A DNA stretch of 64,000 nt, from assembly GCA_016707525.1 (NCBI GenBank), contig JADJHP010000003.1, forward strand, positions 310,001 to 374,000, given 5' to 3'. This DNA is from Ignavibacteriota bacterium. Lineage in GTDB: Bacteria; Bacteroidota; Ignavibacteria; UBA10030; UBA6906. Positions 54,701-62,671 of this stretch are shown in pieces. Numbering within the stretch: the first letter of the stretch is position 1; the number at the start of each line of letters is the position of its first letter. The notes under the pieces are model-generated. The model was not told the DNA's origin. It saw only the letters and a program-made list of their open reading frames with translations, and searched no databases. The translations under genes and the position numbers were made by a program.

Positions 54701-54929
54701 AGACTACTTCACACCGTTGCTTCCGACGGTGTTCGATGCCAGGGAGTGGGATCCGATCCTGACGAATGGGAACGGGGTCTGGGGAGGCGGCGCATGGCAA
54801 AGCAAGTTCGCAGCCGCCGAGAAACGTCGCGGCGCCGGTTCGTACATCGTGTGCCAGGTGACGCTGGCGGGAAGGGTGCGCCACAACCCGGTTGCCGCGC
54901 TGTTTGCAGGCCGCTTGTTGGGACGGTGA
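51723..54929 (+). CDS. Large secreted glycoside hydrolase family 2 enzyme
   Basis: A 1068-residue GH2 protein. The start at 51723 follows AGGAGG with a long 12-base spacer and gives a hydrophobic leader (RVFLIPGLLVSLHIG). After a poorly conserved stretch (about 30-140) come the GH2 sugar-binding domain (AVFVRFGAVDYKARVFVNGH, HEGFFAGFEFDCT), a sandwich domain and a TIM barrel (NNKQIRLRGANTMGF, LAKICNMNYLRLTQRPVQPE). The predicted acid/base is Glu558 in SYINEPFPN and the nucleophile Glu648 in ACGEFGAEGLD. The C-terminal 250 residues form extra domains, the last (RAVFLELPVGTYKIGG) resembling a glutamine-amidotransferase-like fold seen in some large GH2 enzymes. The substrate is unknown. It stands opposite the isomerase gene. 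Confidence 0.87.
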   Translation: MRQRLSECTRVFLIPGLLVSLHIGRHLGWSQTAAPRQTQHSPAARDTPTVATDVFAAIGGRAIGSDRGPLEDVHPPSLPRTILRGGESDPGAAFTPRPKIDTPEELKEELARQRAVYAQYLKDLAPALPSLRETVRIETFQWRLETDADRSDFQHTLRGAGRWTNVRVPHFGGPIGRAVAFYRTTFPVTRTMLGKGAVFVRFGAVDYKARVFVNGHYLGSHEGFFAGFEFDCTRYVREGSNTLLVQVENDAIYMGNDSWGQDEEGDKMYAATNLGWDDPGFGWHHCPPGFGIYQDVIVEGRAPMHVADLWVRPLPDEERAEAWVEVWNTDRRNKPASLEISVYGQNFRDTVISRLRYIPGTRIIPGVGDLQKPTDNQDVTLTMGPGMNLLKVPLVIPEVRWWDLNTPWLYQIQVRLLDDAGRVVDQAKRQFGMRTMRQDVDAIPRGRLLLNNKQIRLRGANTMGFEQQDVFQKDFPQLVDDILLAKICNMNYLRLTQRPVQPEVYDYCDRLGLMLQTDLPLFGCMRYNKVAEGVRQAEEMERIVRAHPSNIMISYINEPFPNANGKPQRHLTRPDLEAFFGAADRAVRILNPDRVIKHVEGDYDPPGETLPDNHVYCGWYNGHGLELGKLHRGYWVPVKPDWMYACGEFGAEGLDPADLMRRRYPRTWLPGADESRWSPNAIPGSQTGNFHYMWFDTQHSLADWVAASQRHQAWATRLFAERFRRDDRMTGFAIHLFIDAFPSSWMKTIMDCERRPKPAYFAYRDALEPLAVNIRTDRWAFTAGEQMSFEFWLCNDTPASPQGLQLRWQLEQDGRAVYSRQSPATVESIRAAFQGYFVHQAPDVRERTRFLLRLGLADTDSIIVDTSIEFDVFPSLPPPGAAAIRVIGTGDGRARQLLEELGMNEGGATPSVLLIDDVAEYAKHRSTIDSAVAGGARAVFLELPVGTYKIGGSEVRVEECVMRAREFVSRATGHQLVAGFEPEDFKCWYDPTVDYFTPLLPTVFDAREWDPILTNGNGVWGGGAWQSKFAAAEKRRGAGSYIVCQVTLAGRVRHNPVAALFAGRLLGR

Positions 54930-54967
54930 CCACACCCGGCTTCGCTATGGCACCGGCGGGACCGATC

Positions 54968-55819
54968 TCATCCCAGGACCTTGCGCAGAAACTCCGCACA
55001 CGGCCGGGCTGTCAGCTCTGTCGTATCTTCCAGCAGGATACTGATCCCGGGTTTTTCCTCGACCACGAACCGCATCACCAGATCGTGCCGGAGATGTCCC
55101 TCACCCGCGGCGACCGGCCTGAGCTGGCCATGCTCGATAACGAAGTCCTTCGCGTGGATCGCCACGATCCGGTCTCCGAACAAGTCGAAGGAATCACCGA
55201 TGACCCGTTCCTGCTCGGAGTGATTCTCGGCTGTCAGTAGGTTGACGGGATCGAAGACGACCTGCAGATTCGCCGACCCGACGGCGTCCAGCATCTTCCG
55301 CATCTTCCGGGGTGTGGATACCGCATGCGAGGCGACCCCTTCGATGCCCACGAGGACCCCGAACCGTTCCGCTTCGGCGGCAAGCTCCGCAATGCTCGCG
55401 AGCGAATCCTGGAAAGCCGCTTCCCCGTGGTTATCGGGATGAGGCGTGTAGTCGGCGTTGACCGAGCCGGTTTCGAGGGCGACAAGCCCGGTGCCGAAAT
55501 CCCGCGCGAACCGCAGATGCTCCTTGAAGAGGGTCAGCAGGGATCGGCGCGTGGCAAGATCCGGATGGAGCGGATTGACATAACACCCGAGCACCGCGAT
55601 CTGCACTCCGTGCCGGCGGAATTCCTCGCCGATCTCGAACGCAAGCCCCGGATTCAGAAGTCCGGGCTTGAGCGTGATCCCGGCGATCGCCTTGCCAACC
55701 GCGAGCTGCGCGCAGGAGAATCCACCGGCAGCGATCTTCGCCGCGAGCTCTCCGGCCGGTAGCCGTCCGAAATCGTGCGCACGGATGCCGATCCGAACGG
55801 GTAGAGTGGGTTGCTTCAT
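54968..55819 (-). CDS. Sugar phosphate isomerase/epimerase-like TIM-barrel protein
   Basis: A 283-residue cytoplasmic protein of the xylose-isomerase-like/AP-endonuclease-2 fold. It opens with VRIGIRAHDFGRLPAGELAAK in two strands. The metal-ligand glutamate region is LVGIEGVASHAV, with further ligands in QVVFDPVNLL, VAIHAKDF and SILLEDT. These proteins isomerise or epimerise sugars and are common in glycan-use operons. The start at 55819 is chosen because upstream codons look non-coding. It lies 14 bases after the GH88/105 gene on the same strand, so it probably acts on that enzyme's product. The exact substrate cannot be read from sequence. Confidence 0.85.
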   Translation of the reverse strand: MKQPTLPVRIGIRAHDFGRLPAGELAAKIAAGGFSCAQLAVGKAIAGITLKPGLLNPGLAFEIGEEFRRHGVQIAVLGCYVNPLHPDLATRRSLLTLFKEHLRFARDFGTGLVALETGSVNADYTPHPDNHGEAAFQDSLASIAELAAEAERFGVLVGIEGVASHAVSTPRKMRKMLDAVGSANLQVVFDPVNLLTAENHSEQERVIGDSFDLFGDRIVAIHAKDFVIEHGQLRPVAAGEGHLRHDLVMRFVVEEKPGISILLEDTTELTARPCAEFLRKVLG

Positions 55820-55833
55820 GCCACCGGCCTTCA

Positions 55834-56931
55834 CTATGACGATGTTTTTCCTGCCCCGGCCATGTCCTGGTACAGGCATTCGCTCAGCATCAGAAGCGTC
55901 AGCCCCTGACCGTACAATGTTGGATAGCGGGTCAGCTTCCCGTAGGCATCGATCGTCGGCATGATCGGCGTTCCGCCCGAGACGCCCTGCACGCCGCCGT
56001 CGGCGCTGATCTGCGCAACCACCGCATCAAGAGCTCTGCGAGCGCGTGGCAACAGGTCCGGCTGGAGCATGCCGATGCGCACCGCCTTGAGGATGCCTCC
56101 CGCCACTCCCGCACTTCCCGAGGTCTCTTTGTAGAAATCCGGCCTGGTCATCACCGTATGCCAGAGACCGTCCTCCGCCTGGAACGACAGCAGGCCACTC
56201 ACCAACTTTTCATACCGTTCAAAGAGTTCCTTCGGGATCTCCACGATGTCCCGGATGGTCTCGATGATCATCGGGGCTCCGATCACCACCCAGGAGTTGC
56301 CCCGTGTCCAGAGGGCTCCCGACATGTGGTGATCCTCCACGCAGTGATACCCGTGGTACAGTACGCCGGTGGCCGGGTCCTGAAGGAGCCGGCAGTGTGC
56401 AAGGATCTGGTTGATCACCGCCTCCGCCATCGCGGAGTTCCCGGTGAGCTTCGCCGTCTTCGAGAGAAACACCAGGGCCATGAACACAGTATCGGCCCAC
56501 ACCTCCCCCGAAACAGATGCCCCGTGATAGAACACGCCGTCTGCAGATCTCCCGGCACTGGCCATGACCCAGTCAGCGTACTCGACCGCTGTATCGCGGT
56601 AGTAGGCCTCTTTCGTCCTCAGGAACATGTCCGGGTACATGGCCAGCGGTGCGAGGTAATTGACGTGGTCCTTCTTCGCACACTGGTGTTTGTTCCGGGC
56701 GACCCATCCCCGCATGAACTCCAGGATCTCCGGCTTTCCGGTCTTCTCATAGTAGTCGGATATCGCGATCATGCCGACGCCGGCATTCCAATCCCAGTCG
56801 TCGATGTCCATTCCCCAGCTGGCAGGGTCGTGGTCCACCTCGTTCGCGGTTTCCCGCGTCAACCCGGCATTCCCTCGTTTCATGAACTCGTATACCTTAC
56901 CAGCGTTCTCCTGCACCATCGGGGTGCTCAT
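55834..56931 (-). CDS. Glycoside hydrolase family 88/105 (unsaturated uronyl hydrolase-like)
   Basis: A 365-residue (alpha/alpha)6-barrel enzyme that removes 4,5-unsaturated uronic acids left by polysaccharide lyases. It has the typical Asp-rich DIDDWDWNAGVGM near residues 40-50, YHGASVSGEVWADTVFMALVFL in two helices, ALWTRGNSWVVIGAPMI and GLWHTVMTRPDFYKETSGSA. The start at 56931 has AAGGA upstream; the open frame runs on 65 codons without family similarity. No signal peptide is seen, so it is probably cytoplasmic. It sits between the isomerase (14 bases) and the secreted nitrilase on the minus strand, and the lyase-like gene nearby could supply its substrate. Confidence 0.88.
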   Translation of the reverse strand: MSTPMVQENAGKVYEFMKRGNAGLTRETANEVDHDPASWGMDIDDWDWNAGVGMIAISDYYEKTGKPEILEFMRGWVARNKHQCAKKDHVNYLAPLAMYPDMFLRTKEAYYRDTAVEYADWVMASAGRSADGVFYHGASVSGEVWADTVFMALVFLSKTAKLTGNSAMAEAVINQILAHCRLLQDPATGVLYHGYHCVEDHHMSGALWTRGNSWVVIGAPMIIETIRDIVEIPKELFERYEKLVSGLLSFQAEDGLWHTVMTRPDFYKETSGSAGVAGGILKAVRIGMLQPDLLPRARRALDAVVAQISADGGVQGVSGGTPIMPTIDAYGKLTRYPTLYGQGLTLLMLSECLYQDMAGAGKTSS

Positions 56932-57092
56932 CTCAGTTCGTCCTTCGGTCTTCGTTTCATGGGATCGACCCGCGGTGCCGCCCTGTTCCGGGATCGGATC
57001 ACACAAGATAACAAACTCCTCAACAAAGCGGTATCCCTCCGCGATCATCGGCGGGCCGATCTTCCGCAGCACGTCTTCGGCGGCTTCTCCGG

Positions 57093-58043
57093 CTAGTAGT
57101 TCTCCTCTGTTGCCCAGCTCCGCCATGCCTTATTGTCGTCGCTGAGTACCTTGTACAGCCACGGCCTCCTTTCGCCAAAATACACCTTCTTCCACTCCGC
57201 CTCACCGTACACACCAAGGTCCTTGGTGATGCGAGGTTGTGTGAATGGAACCGTGACAACGAGGATGTCCTTCGTATCCTTTGCCGCCTGGGCGGTGACG
57301 CGGCCCTCATAGTCGATCACACACGTCCCGGAGAGCGGCCCCGGTTCGCCCGCGTCGTGCGGCCGGGCCCACCCGCACGAAGCGACATACACACATGCGT
57401 CGAGCGCCCGCGCCCGCGTACGCAGATCGAATTGATCCCCGTTCTGATGGATGGAGATCACATGTGGAAAAACGAGCAACTCGGCTCCCAGCAGACTGTA
57501 GACCTGTGCGGGCTCGGGAGTGATCGTGTCATAGCAGATCATGATGCCGACTTTTCCGATATCCAGATCAAAGACCGGCCATTCATTCCCCACGGTGACG
57601 TTCTGTGTCTCAATGACAGCGCGCGGCTCATGGGTCTTGTGATAGACGCCGACGAGTTCCCCCTGTCTGCCGAACACCGCCGCGCTGTTGTAGATCTTCC
57701 CGCGTTCCTTCTGGATGAACGGAAAGACAATATAGCAGTTATACAGCCTGGCCTTCCTGCTGACTTCAACCAGCTCGGGAGAATCCAGGCCGATGGCCGC
57801 CTCCGCATACGTCACATCCACCCCCGGACCGAAGTTCACGCCTTCCGGCAGTACGATCATGTCCACCTGCAGCTTCCCTGCCTCGTCGATGGCCTCCAGC
57901 CCCTTGGCGAGATACTGCCGCCAGTCCTGCGTTTGCCCGCCCAGGAGTTGCACCAGAGCCAAACGGGCCGGCTTCCGGGCCGGCGCAGAATGCGCCATGC
58001 CTGTTATGAGAAGAATGGAACAAAGGACCAACGATCTGATCAT
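57093..58043 (-). CDS. Exported carbon-nitrogen hydrolase (nitrilase superfamily)
   Basis: A 316-residue amidase/nitrilase-fold protein with a signal peptide (MIRSLVLCSILLITGMAHSA). The catalytic triad is complete: Glu67 in VLPEGVN, Lys136 in VYHKTHEP and Cys170 in IMICYDT. A fourth-position glutamate lies nearby in EPRAVIE. Such enzymes cleave amide or nitrile C-N bonds. Most family members are cytoplasmic, so export is notable; the substrate may be an amide on a polysaccharide, such as an N-acyl group, but that is inference. It is upstream of GH88/105 on the same strand with a 161-base gap, and divergent from the heparinase-like lyase. Confidence 0.9.
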   Translation of the reverse strand: MIRSLVLCSILLITGMAHSAPARKPARLALVQLLGGQTQDWRQYLAKGLEAIDEAGKLQVDMIVLPEGVNFGPGVDVTYAEAAIGLDSPELVEVSRKARLYNCYIVFPFIQKERGKIYNSAAVFGRQGELVGVYHKTHEPRAVIETQNVTVGNEWPVFDLDIGKVGIMICYDTITPEPAQVYSLLGAELLVFPHVISIHQNGDQFDLRTRARALDACVYVASCGWARPHDAGEPGPLSGTCVIDYEGRVTAQAAKDTKDILVVTVPFTQPRITKDLGVYGEAEWKKVYFGERRPWLYKVLSDDNKAWRSWATEENY

Positions 58044-58204
58044 GATGCGCTCCTGCTTGTCTATCCCGTACGAATTGATTCACTTCCCGCTCGCGTACTC
58101 CGAATAAGGGGAATAACAACTTGGATGTCAAGGCATGGCTTGCATTTCTGAAGACCGCTGACTACCATGTTCACAGTCCACCAACACCCCCCGAGGTCCC
58201 GCCG

Positions 58205-60619
58205 ATGCTGCACGGAGTGCTCTTCCTGCTTGCCCTCCTCCCGATCACGTTCTCTTCTCAGGAGACTCCTCGTGACGAGAAGGACCGGTCCGGTCCCGTT
58301 ATCCGTCTCCAGTCCACCGTCTACCAGGTCGGGGACAAATGGTATTGCCCTCTGTGCAGGCAGGAGGTCCCCCATGGCGACCGTGCCGGCTGGGATCATA
58401 AGCTCGCACTTTCGGAATGGCACGACGTCCTCATCGACAAGTCCTACTTCGAGAAGAAGATCCGCGCCATCACCGACGAAGAACTCGTCGGTTCGCTTGC
58501 CGTGCCCGCCATCGCCGGCGACCTGCGGGAGGCCCTCTCGGCCCGGCGGTATGACCGGGTGTCCGGTCTCCTGCGCCATTCCGTTACCGGGAAGAGCGAC
58601 AACGGGCGGCTCTCGACGTATGATCCTCAGAACAAGAAGTTCTTCATTACCACGGACGAATTCCTGAACGAGGTCCGGACGGACTCGAGCCGGGCACAGG
58701 CCATCGTCCGCTCCGCGGAACAGGTCTTCACGCCCGGGAAGGGATTCACGCTCTACGGGGTCAACTGGGGCAAGAAGATCGACTTCAATCACAACTATCC
58801 GAATGCATCGAAACACGGCGTCCACTACCTCTCCTTCCTCGACGCTCTGATCGCCGACTTTCTGGTGCGGCGTGATCCCGCTACGGCATCGGCGTTCGAG
58901 AGTCTCTTCAACCAATGGTATGACCAGCTCGACAGCATCCGCGGGGAGCGTGCGCCGAACCAGATCACTGAATACGATGTGGTCTGGTATGAGCTGGGTC
59001 TGGCCGCCAGGACGCAGCGGCTGATCGATGCTCACAGGGTGTTCGCCCGGCACCTCTCGCCGGAGACCAACAAGAGGCTGCTGAAGATCATCCTGGGATC
59101 TTCCCGGTGGCTGGACCAGTGTCTGGCACAAACCCCGTTTCACCCGTACAACTGGCAGACCCACACCGCCATGACGCTCTCCTATGCGGCACTGGTCTAC
59201 CCGGAGTTCCGCGAGTCGGATTCCTGGCTGGACCGGGGGAGAAAGACCATGGTCCAGCACCTCGAGAACGACATCAAAGACGACGGGGGATACATCGAGA
59301 GAACGCCGAGCTATGCGGAGTACATGTTCACGGTGTTCTACCGCTATATGATGATGTTCCAGTATTTCAAGAACGACCCCTCGCTGAAGGACGCCTATCT
59401 GGGGCGGCTGGAAAAGTTCATCGAGTTCTTTGTCCTGACGAACACCCCGGTGGGAGTCAATGCGCCCTTCAACGACGCGGGGAGAGGCAAGAGCCTTGTC
59501 CGTATGTTCCGGGAAATGGCCGGGTTCTTCAGCCGGGGCGATTTCGTTGGTGCCGTCCGGCACGAATTCTCCGCGGAGGAGATCTCCTCCATGCCGTTCA
59601 ACGTCACGCCCCCCGCGACGACGTCCGTGGACTTCCCCCATTCGCAGTTCGTCGTCATGCGGGATTCCTGGAGCCCGGAGAGTCACTTCCTTATACTCAA
59701 CTACGGCGAGTGGCAGAATCACAGCCACTACGACCATCTGGCCTTCGAGATCTACGCCAACGGGATCCCCATCGCACTGGACGCCGGACTCGGCGAGCTG
59801 GGCTACCTGGACTCTCTGCACGTGAGCTGGTACAAGCATCCCCGTGCGCACAACATGGTGACGATCAACCAGGCAGTTCCGGAAAAGATGAACATGCGGG
59901 GGTACGACAAGGTCTGGTCTCCCATGGCGCAGACCGACGTGTTCGCTGCCTCACACGACGGCTACCTCACGTACCAGAAGGCGAAGCACCGCCGGCACAT
60001 CATCTCCGCAAAGAAAAAGTACTGGCTCATTGTCGACGACGTGGTCACAGCCGGACGTAACCAGGATATGGAGTTCAATTTCCATACCCCCTCCACCATG
60101 GCCGAACTCCCGGATGGCTTCACATCACAGGGTGAGAAGGGTTTCGTGATCAAGCAGGACCGGAGAGACGTGCGGAATGTTCAGAGGGTTCGCACCGCAG
60201 GAAGCGCGGATCTGAACGGGCTTCCCCATGAGCCCTCCCACAGGGAGATCGACTGGTTGATCTTCAGGAAAGATCTTTCGGGAAACCCGAACGTCGACCG
60301 CATGGTGACACTGATCTATCCGTTCGCCTCTTCGAGCCGGATCGATCCTACCCGGATCGCTGTCGAACGGGTGGATGTACCCGGTGATTCGGCGCTGGTG
60401 TGCCGGGTAACAACAACGGAAGGGCAGGATCTGATCATCATATCGGACGGATCGTACCGGAGATTCACCGACGGCATCGAAGGGGACTTCCGCTATGCCC
60501 GGATCAGCATCACCGACAAGGTCGAGTACGCGGGGTTCACGGGGGTTTCCCGGTACAAGGTTCGGGGGTTGGCGCCGCAGGCATTTCCGGACAGAAGGGA
60601 TCATGAGTACATCAAATAG
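58205..60619 (+). CDS. Secreted heparinase II/III-family polysaccharide lyase-like protein
   Basis: An 804-residue protein. The start at 58205 gives a signal peptide (MLHGVLFLLALLPITFSS) and has GAGG about 11 bases upstream. An unusual N-terminal segment WYCPLCRQEVPHGDRAGWDH carries one C-x2-C pair. An alpha/alpha-toroid domain (about 150-450; QTHTAMTLSYAALVYPEF, ERTPSYAEYMFTVFYRYMMM) is followed by the heparinase II/III C-terminal beta domain with the catalytic-type motif NHSHYDHLAFEIYANG and KHPRAHNMVTIN. Members of this family cleave uronic-acid-containing polymers such as alginate, heparin-like or ulvan-like glycans by beta-elimination. It overlaps the LarA-family gene by 17 bases, starting a coupled operon that runs to the right edge. 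Confidence 0.88.
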   Translation: MLHGVLFLLALLPITFSSQETPRDEKDRSGPVIRLQSTVYQVGDKWYCPLCRQEVPHGDRAGWDHKLALSEWHDVLIDKSYFEKKIRAITDEELVGSLAVPAIAGDLREALSARRYDRVSGLLRHSVTGKSDNGRLSTYDPQNKKFFITTDEFLNEVRTDSSRAQAIVRSAEQVFTPGKGFTLYGVNWGKKIDFNHNYPNASKHGVHYLSFLDALIADFLVRRDPATASAFESLFNQWYDQLDSIRGERAPNQITEYDVVWYELGLAARTQRLIDAHRVFARHLSPETNKRLLKIILGSSRWLDQCLAQTPFHPYNWQTHTAMTLSYAALVYPEFRESDSWLDRGRKTMVQHLENDIKDDGGYIERTPSYAEYMFTVFYRYMMMFQYFKNDPSLKDAYLGRLEKFIEFFVLTNTPVGVNAPFNDAGRGKSLVRMFREMAGFFSRGDFVGAVRHEFSAEEISSMPFNVTPPATTSVDFPHSQFVVMRDSWSPESHFLILNYGEWQNHSHYDHLAFEIYANGIPIALDAGLGELGYLDSLHVSWYKHPRAHNMVTINQAVPEKMNMRGYDKVWSPMAQTDVFAASHDGYLTYQKAKHRRHIISAKKKYWLIVDDVVTAGRNQDMEFNFHTPSTMAELPDGFTSQGEKGFVIKQDRRDVRNVQRVRTAGSADLNGLPHEPSHREIDWLIFRKDLSGNPNVDRMVTLIYPFASSSRIDPTRIAVERVDVPGDSALVCRVTTTEGQDLIIISDGSYRRFTDGIEGDFRYARISITDKVEYAGFTGVSRYKVRGLAPQAFPDRRDHEYIK

Positions 60620-61886
60620 TTTCAACTACTCGTTCCCGTATCCTTCGATCGCGCCCGTTGAGATCCCGGCCACCCATCCGGTAGAGGTCTACACGGTCAG
60701 GGCGATGGCACCATCGGGCCAGTTGCCCGAAGCACTTGTTGAGGAGAGCCTTGGCGCACCGATCGGGATGCCGAGGCTCTCGGAGCTCGTCACCCCGAAC
60801 TCCCGTGTGCTCATCGTGGTCGATGATATCTCCCGGCCCACACCCGTCCATCGCATCCTCCCTCCCCTCTTGACGGAGCTCGCACGGGGAGGAGCGCGGG
60901 AAGCGAACATACGGCTGCTGATAGCACTCGGAACGCACCGGCACATGACGCGCGAAGAGATCGCGGCCAGGGTGGGCCCGTCGATCGCTGGACGGATTCC
61001 GGTCGCGAACCACGAATGGGCGAACCCCGGTGCGCTCCACGACTACGGCGAGCTGGACGGACACCGGGTGCTCCTGAACTGCGCCATGCACGATGCGGAC
61101 ATCGTGATCGGTGTCGGAAGCATCGCCCCCCACCCTGCCGCGGGGTTCTCCGGCGGCGGGAAGATCATTGCCCCCGGGGTTGCCACTGAAGAAGCCGTTG
61201 GCGAGTTCCATTGGAAAAGCGTGCACTTCCCGCAGAGAGATGTGCTCGGGGTCAGAGACAACCCCATGCGTGAGCAGATCGACAGGATCGCGCGGATGGC
61301 CGGGCTCACGGCGATCGTCAACGTCGTGCTCGACGGGAGCGGACGGATCGTCCGGTGCTTCTCGGGAGAACCGGTTGAGGCCCACAGAGCGGGCTGTGCG
61401 CTGTCAGGGGAATTCTACCGTGTCCCCGTGCCGGATCCGGCTGCGGCGGGGATATTTCTCATCGACACGCACCCCCTGGATCAGGACCTCTGGCAGGGGG
61501 TCAAGGCGATGTGCGCGCTCGAGTGCATCGTCCCCGATGGCGCCGTGGTCATTCTTGTGACACCGGCCCCCGAGGGCGTCGGCAGTCAGCATCCTGAGGT
61601 GCTGGAGTTCGGATACAGGGGGTTGGAGGAGACGTCCCGGCTCCTTGCGCAGGGGCGGCTTGACAAAGTTTCAGCTCACAACATCGTTCAGGGAGGACGG
61701 CTGATCGGTCGGACAGAGGCGTACATGGTGTCCCCCGGGATCCCTCCGGACGAGATCCGCCGGTTGGGGTTCACCCCGTTCGGCACTGTGCAGGAAGCAA
61801 TGAGAGAAGGCGCGAAGAGGAAGGGAGATGCGGCCCGCGTCGTCATCCTGGGCATGGGTGGAGAGATCTGTCCCGTGGCGGTGTAA
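60603..61886 (+). CDS. larA: LarA-family nickel-pincer-cofactor racemase/epimerase
   Basis: A 427-residue protein of the lactate racemase family, which interconverts alpha-hydroxy-acid stereoisomers by hydride transfer to a nickel-pincer nucleotide. Key LarA residues are visible: Asp75 and Arg78 in VVDDISRPTP, His112 in GTHRHMT, His177 in APHPAAGF, cofactor-linking Lys187 in FSGGGKIIAPG and Ni-ligand His203 in EFHWKS. The spacing from Asp75 through His203 is close to that known for LarA. The cofactor-synthesis genes larB, larC and larE are not in the window. The start at 60603 has GAAGGGA upstream and overlaps the lyase gene. In this setting the substrate is more likely a sugar acid than lactate; the gene symbol denotes the family only. 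Confidence 0.88.
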   Translation: MSTSNSFNYSFPYPSIAPVEIPATHPVEVYTVRAMAPSGQLPEALVEESLGAPIGMPRLSELVTPNSRVLIVVDDISRPTPVHRILPPLLTELARGGAREANIRLLIALGTHRHMTREEIAARVGPSIAGRIPVANHEWANPGALHDYGELDGHRVLLNCAMHDADIVIGVGSIAPHPAAGFSGGGKIIAPGVATEEAVGEFHWKSVHFPQRDVLGVRDNPMREQIDRIARMAGLTAIVNVVLDGSGRIVRCFSGEPVEAHRAGCALSGEFYRVPVPDPAAAGIFLIDTHPLDQDLWQGVKAMCALECIVPDGAVVILVTPAPEGVGSQHPEVLEFGYRGLEETSRLLAQGRLDKVSAHNIVQGGRLIGRTEAYMVSPGIPPDEIRRLGFTPFGTVQEAMREGAKRKGDAARVVILGMGGEICPVAV

Positions 61887-61921
61887 GGCCGGTCCAGGTA
61901 CCAAGAACAAGGAGAATGACA

Positions 61922-62671
61922 ATGAACCTGAGCATCCCGGGCAGGTATTACCGGATGTACCCACCCGAAGAGTACCTCGGGCACGCCGAAGAGATCCTGG
62001 AATTGCCATGCGATGAGACGGCCTTCATGCTGATCGACGTCTATGGGCTGGGGTACAGTCCGGGTGAGCCGGAACCTGAAAGGCCCGCGCTCTTCTATAG
62101 AGGGTCCACCGAGGTGGAGCGCCGGGTCATGGTCGGCCATGTGAAGCCTGCGCTCGAGGCTGCCCGCAGGATCGGGATCCCGATCATCTATCTGAACAAC
62201 TCCAACCAGATGGTGGCGACACAGAAGAGTGAGTTCGGGTCGATCCTTGTCAGGACGCACGGCCTCACGGTGGAAGAACGGTGGGAGACCGATCCTGTGG
62301 AATTCCGCTTCAGCACCCTGGTCGAACCAGGGCCCGGAGAGTACATCGTACAGAAGCAGATGTACAGCGGATTTTTCGAGACCTGCCTGGAGACCCTCCT
62401 GCGGAATCTCCGGATCAAGAACCTGATCACGGTGGGGTTCGCAGCCAACGCCTGCGTTCTCGGCACGCTGACCGATGCCCTGTACAGGAATTACAGGATC
62501 GTTCTGTTGCGTGACGGCACCGCGGCGATGGAGTATCACGACACGATGGATGATCAGACCGTCACGCGCGCCATCATCCGGCACGTCGAGGCATTTCTGG
62601 GATACACCTCGACCTCGGCGGAATTCGTCCGTTCGTGCCAGCAGCTTTCGGGAGAGGAGAAATTGAAATGA
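61922..62671 (+). CDS. Isochorismatase-like cysteine hydrolase
   Basis: A 249-residue cytoplasmic hydrolase. The start at 61922 is chosen because AAGGAG lies seven bases before it; ATG 61916 has the Shine-Dalgarno touching it. The family's Asp-Lys-Cys set is present: Asp39 in AFMLIDVYGLGY, a lysine in IVQKQMYSGFF and Cys178 in GFAANACVLGTLTDAL. Such enzymes hydrolyse amides (nicotinamidase, ureidoglycolate-type or biuret hydrolases) or enol ethers (isochorismatase). The tyrosine-rich GLGYSPGE region after Asp39 is atypical. It lies 35 bases after larA and overlaps the symporter gene by 4 bases (ATGA), so it works in the same pathway. Confidence 0.88.
   Translation: MNLSIPGRYYRMYPPEEYLGHAEEILELPCDETAFMLIDVYGLGYSPGEPEPERPALFYRGSTEVERRVMVGHVKPALEAARRIGIPIIYLNNSNQMVATQKSEFGSILVRTHGLTVEERWETDPVEFRFSTLVEPGPGEYIVQKQMYSGFFETCLETLLRNLRIKNLITVGFAANACVLGTLTDALYRNYRIVLLRDGTAAMEYHDTMDDQTVTRAIIRHVEAFLGYTSTSAEFVRSCQQLSGEEKLK

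Noticed and set aside
56932..57126. N-terminal extension of the GH88/105 gene
   Set aside because: The extra 65 codons have no family similarity and a good Shine-Dalgarno precedes the ATG at 56931.
58061..59851. Leftward open frame of 596 codons
   Set aside because: It is antisense to the heparinase-like gene and has no recognisable motif.
60603..61886. Calling the LarA homolog a lactate racemase
   Set aside because: The family residues are present, but the operon context is uronic-acid glycan use and no lactate genes or cofactor genes are nearby, so only the family is asserted.
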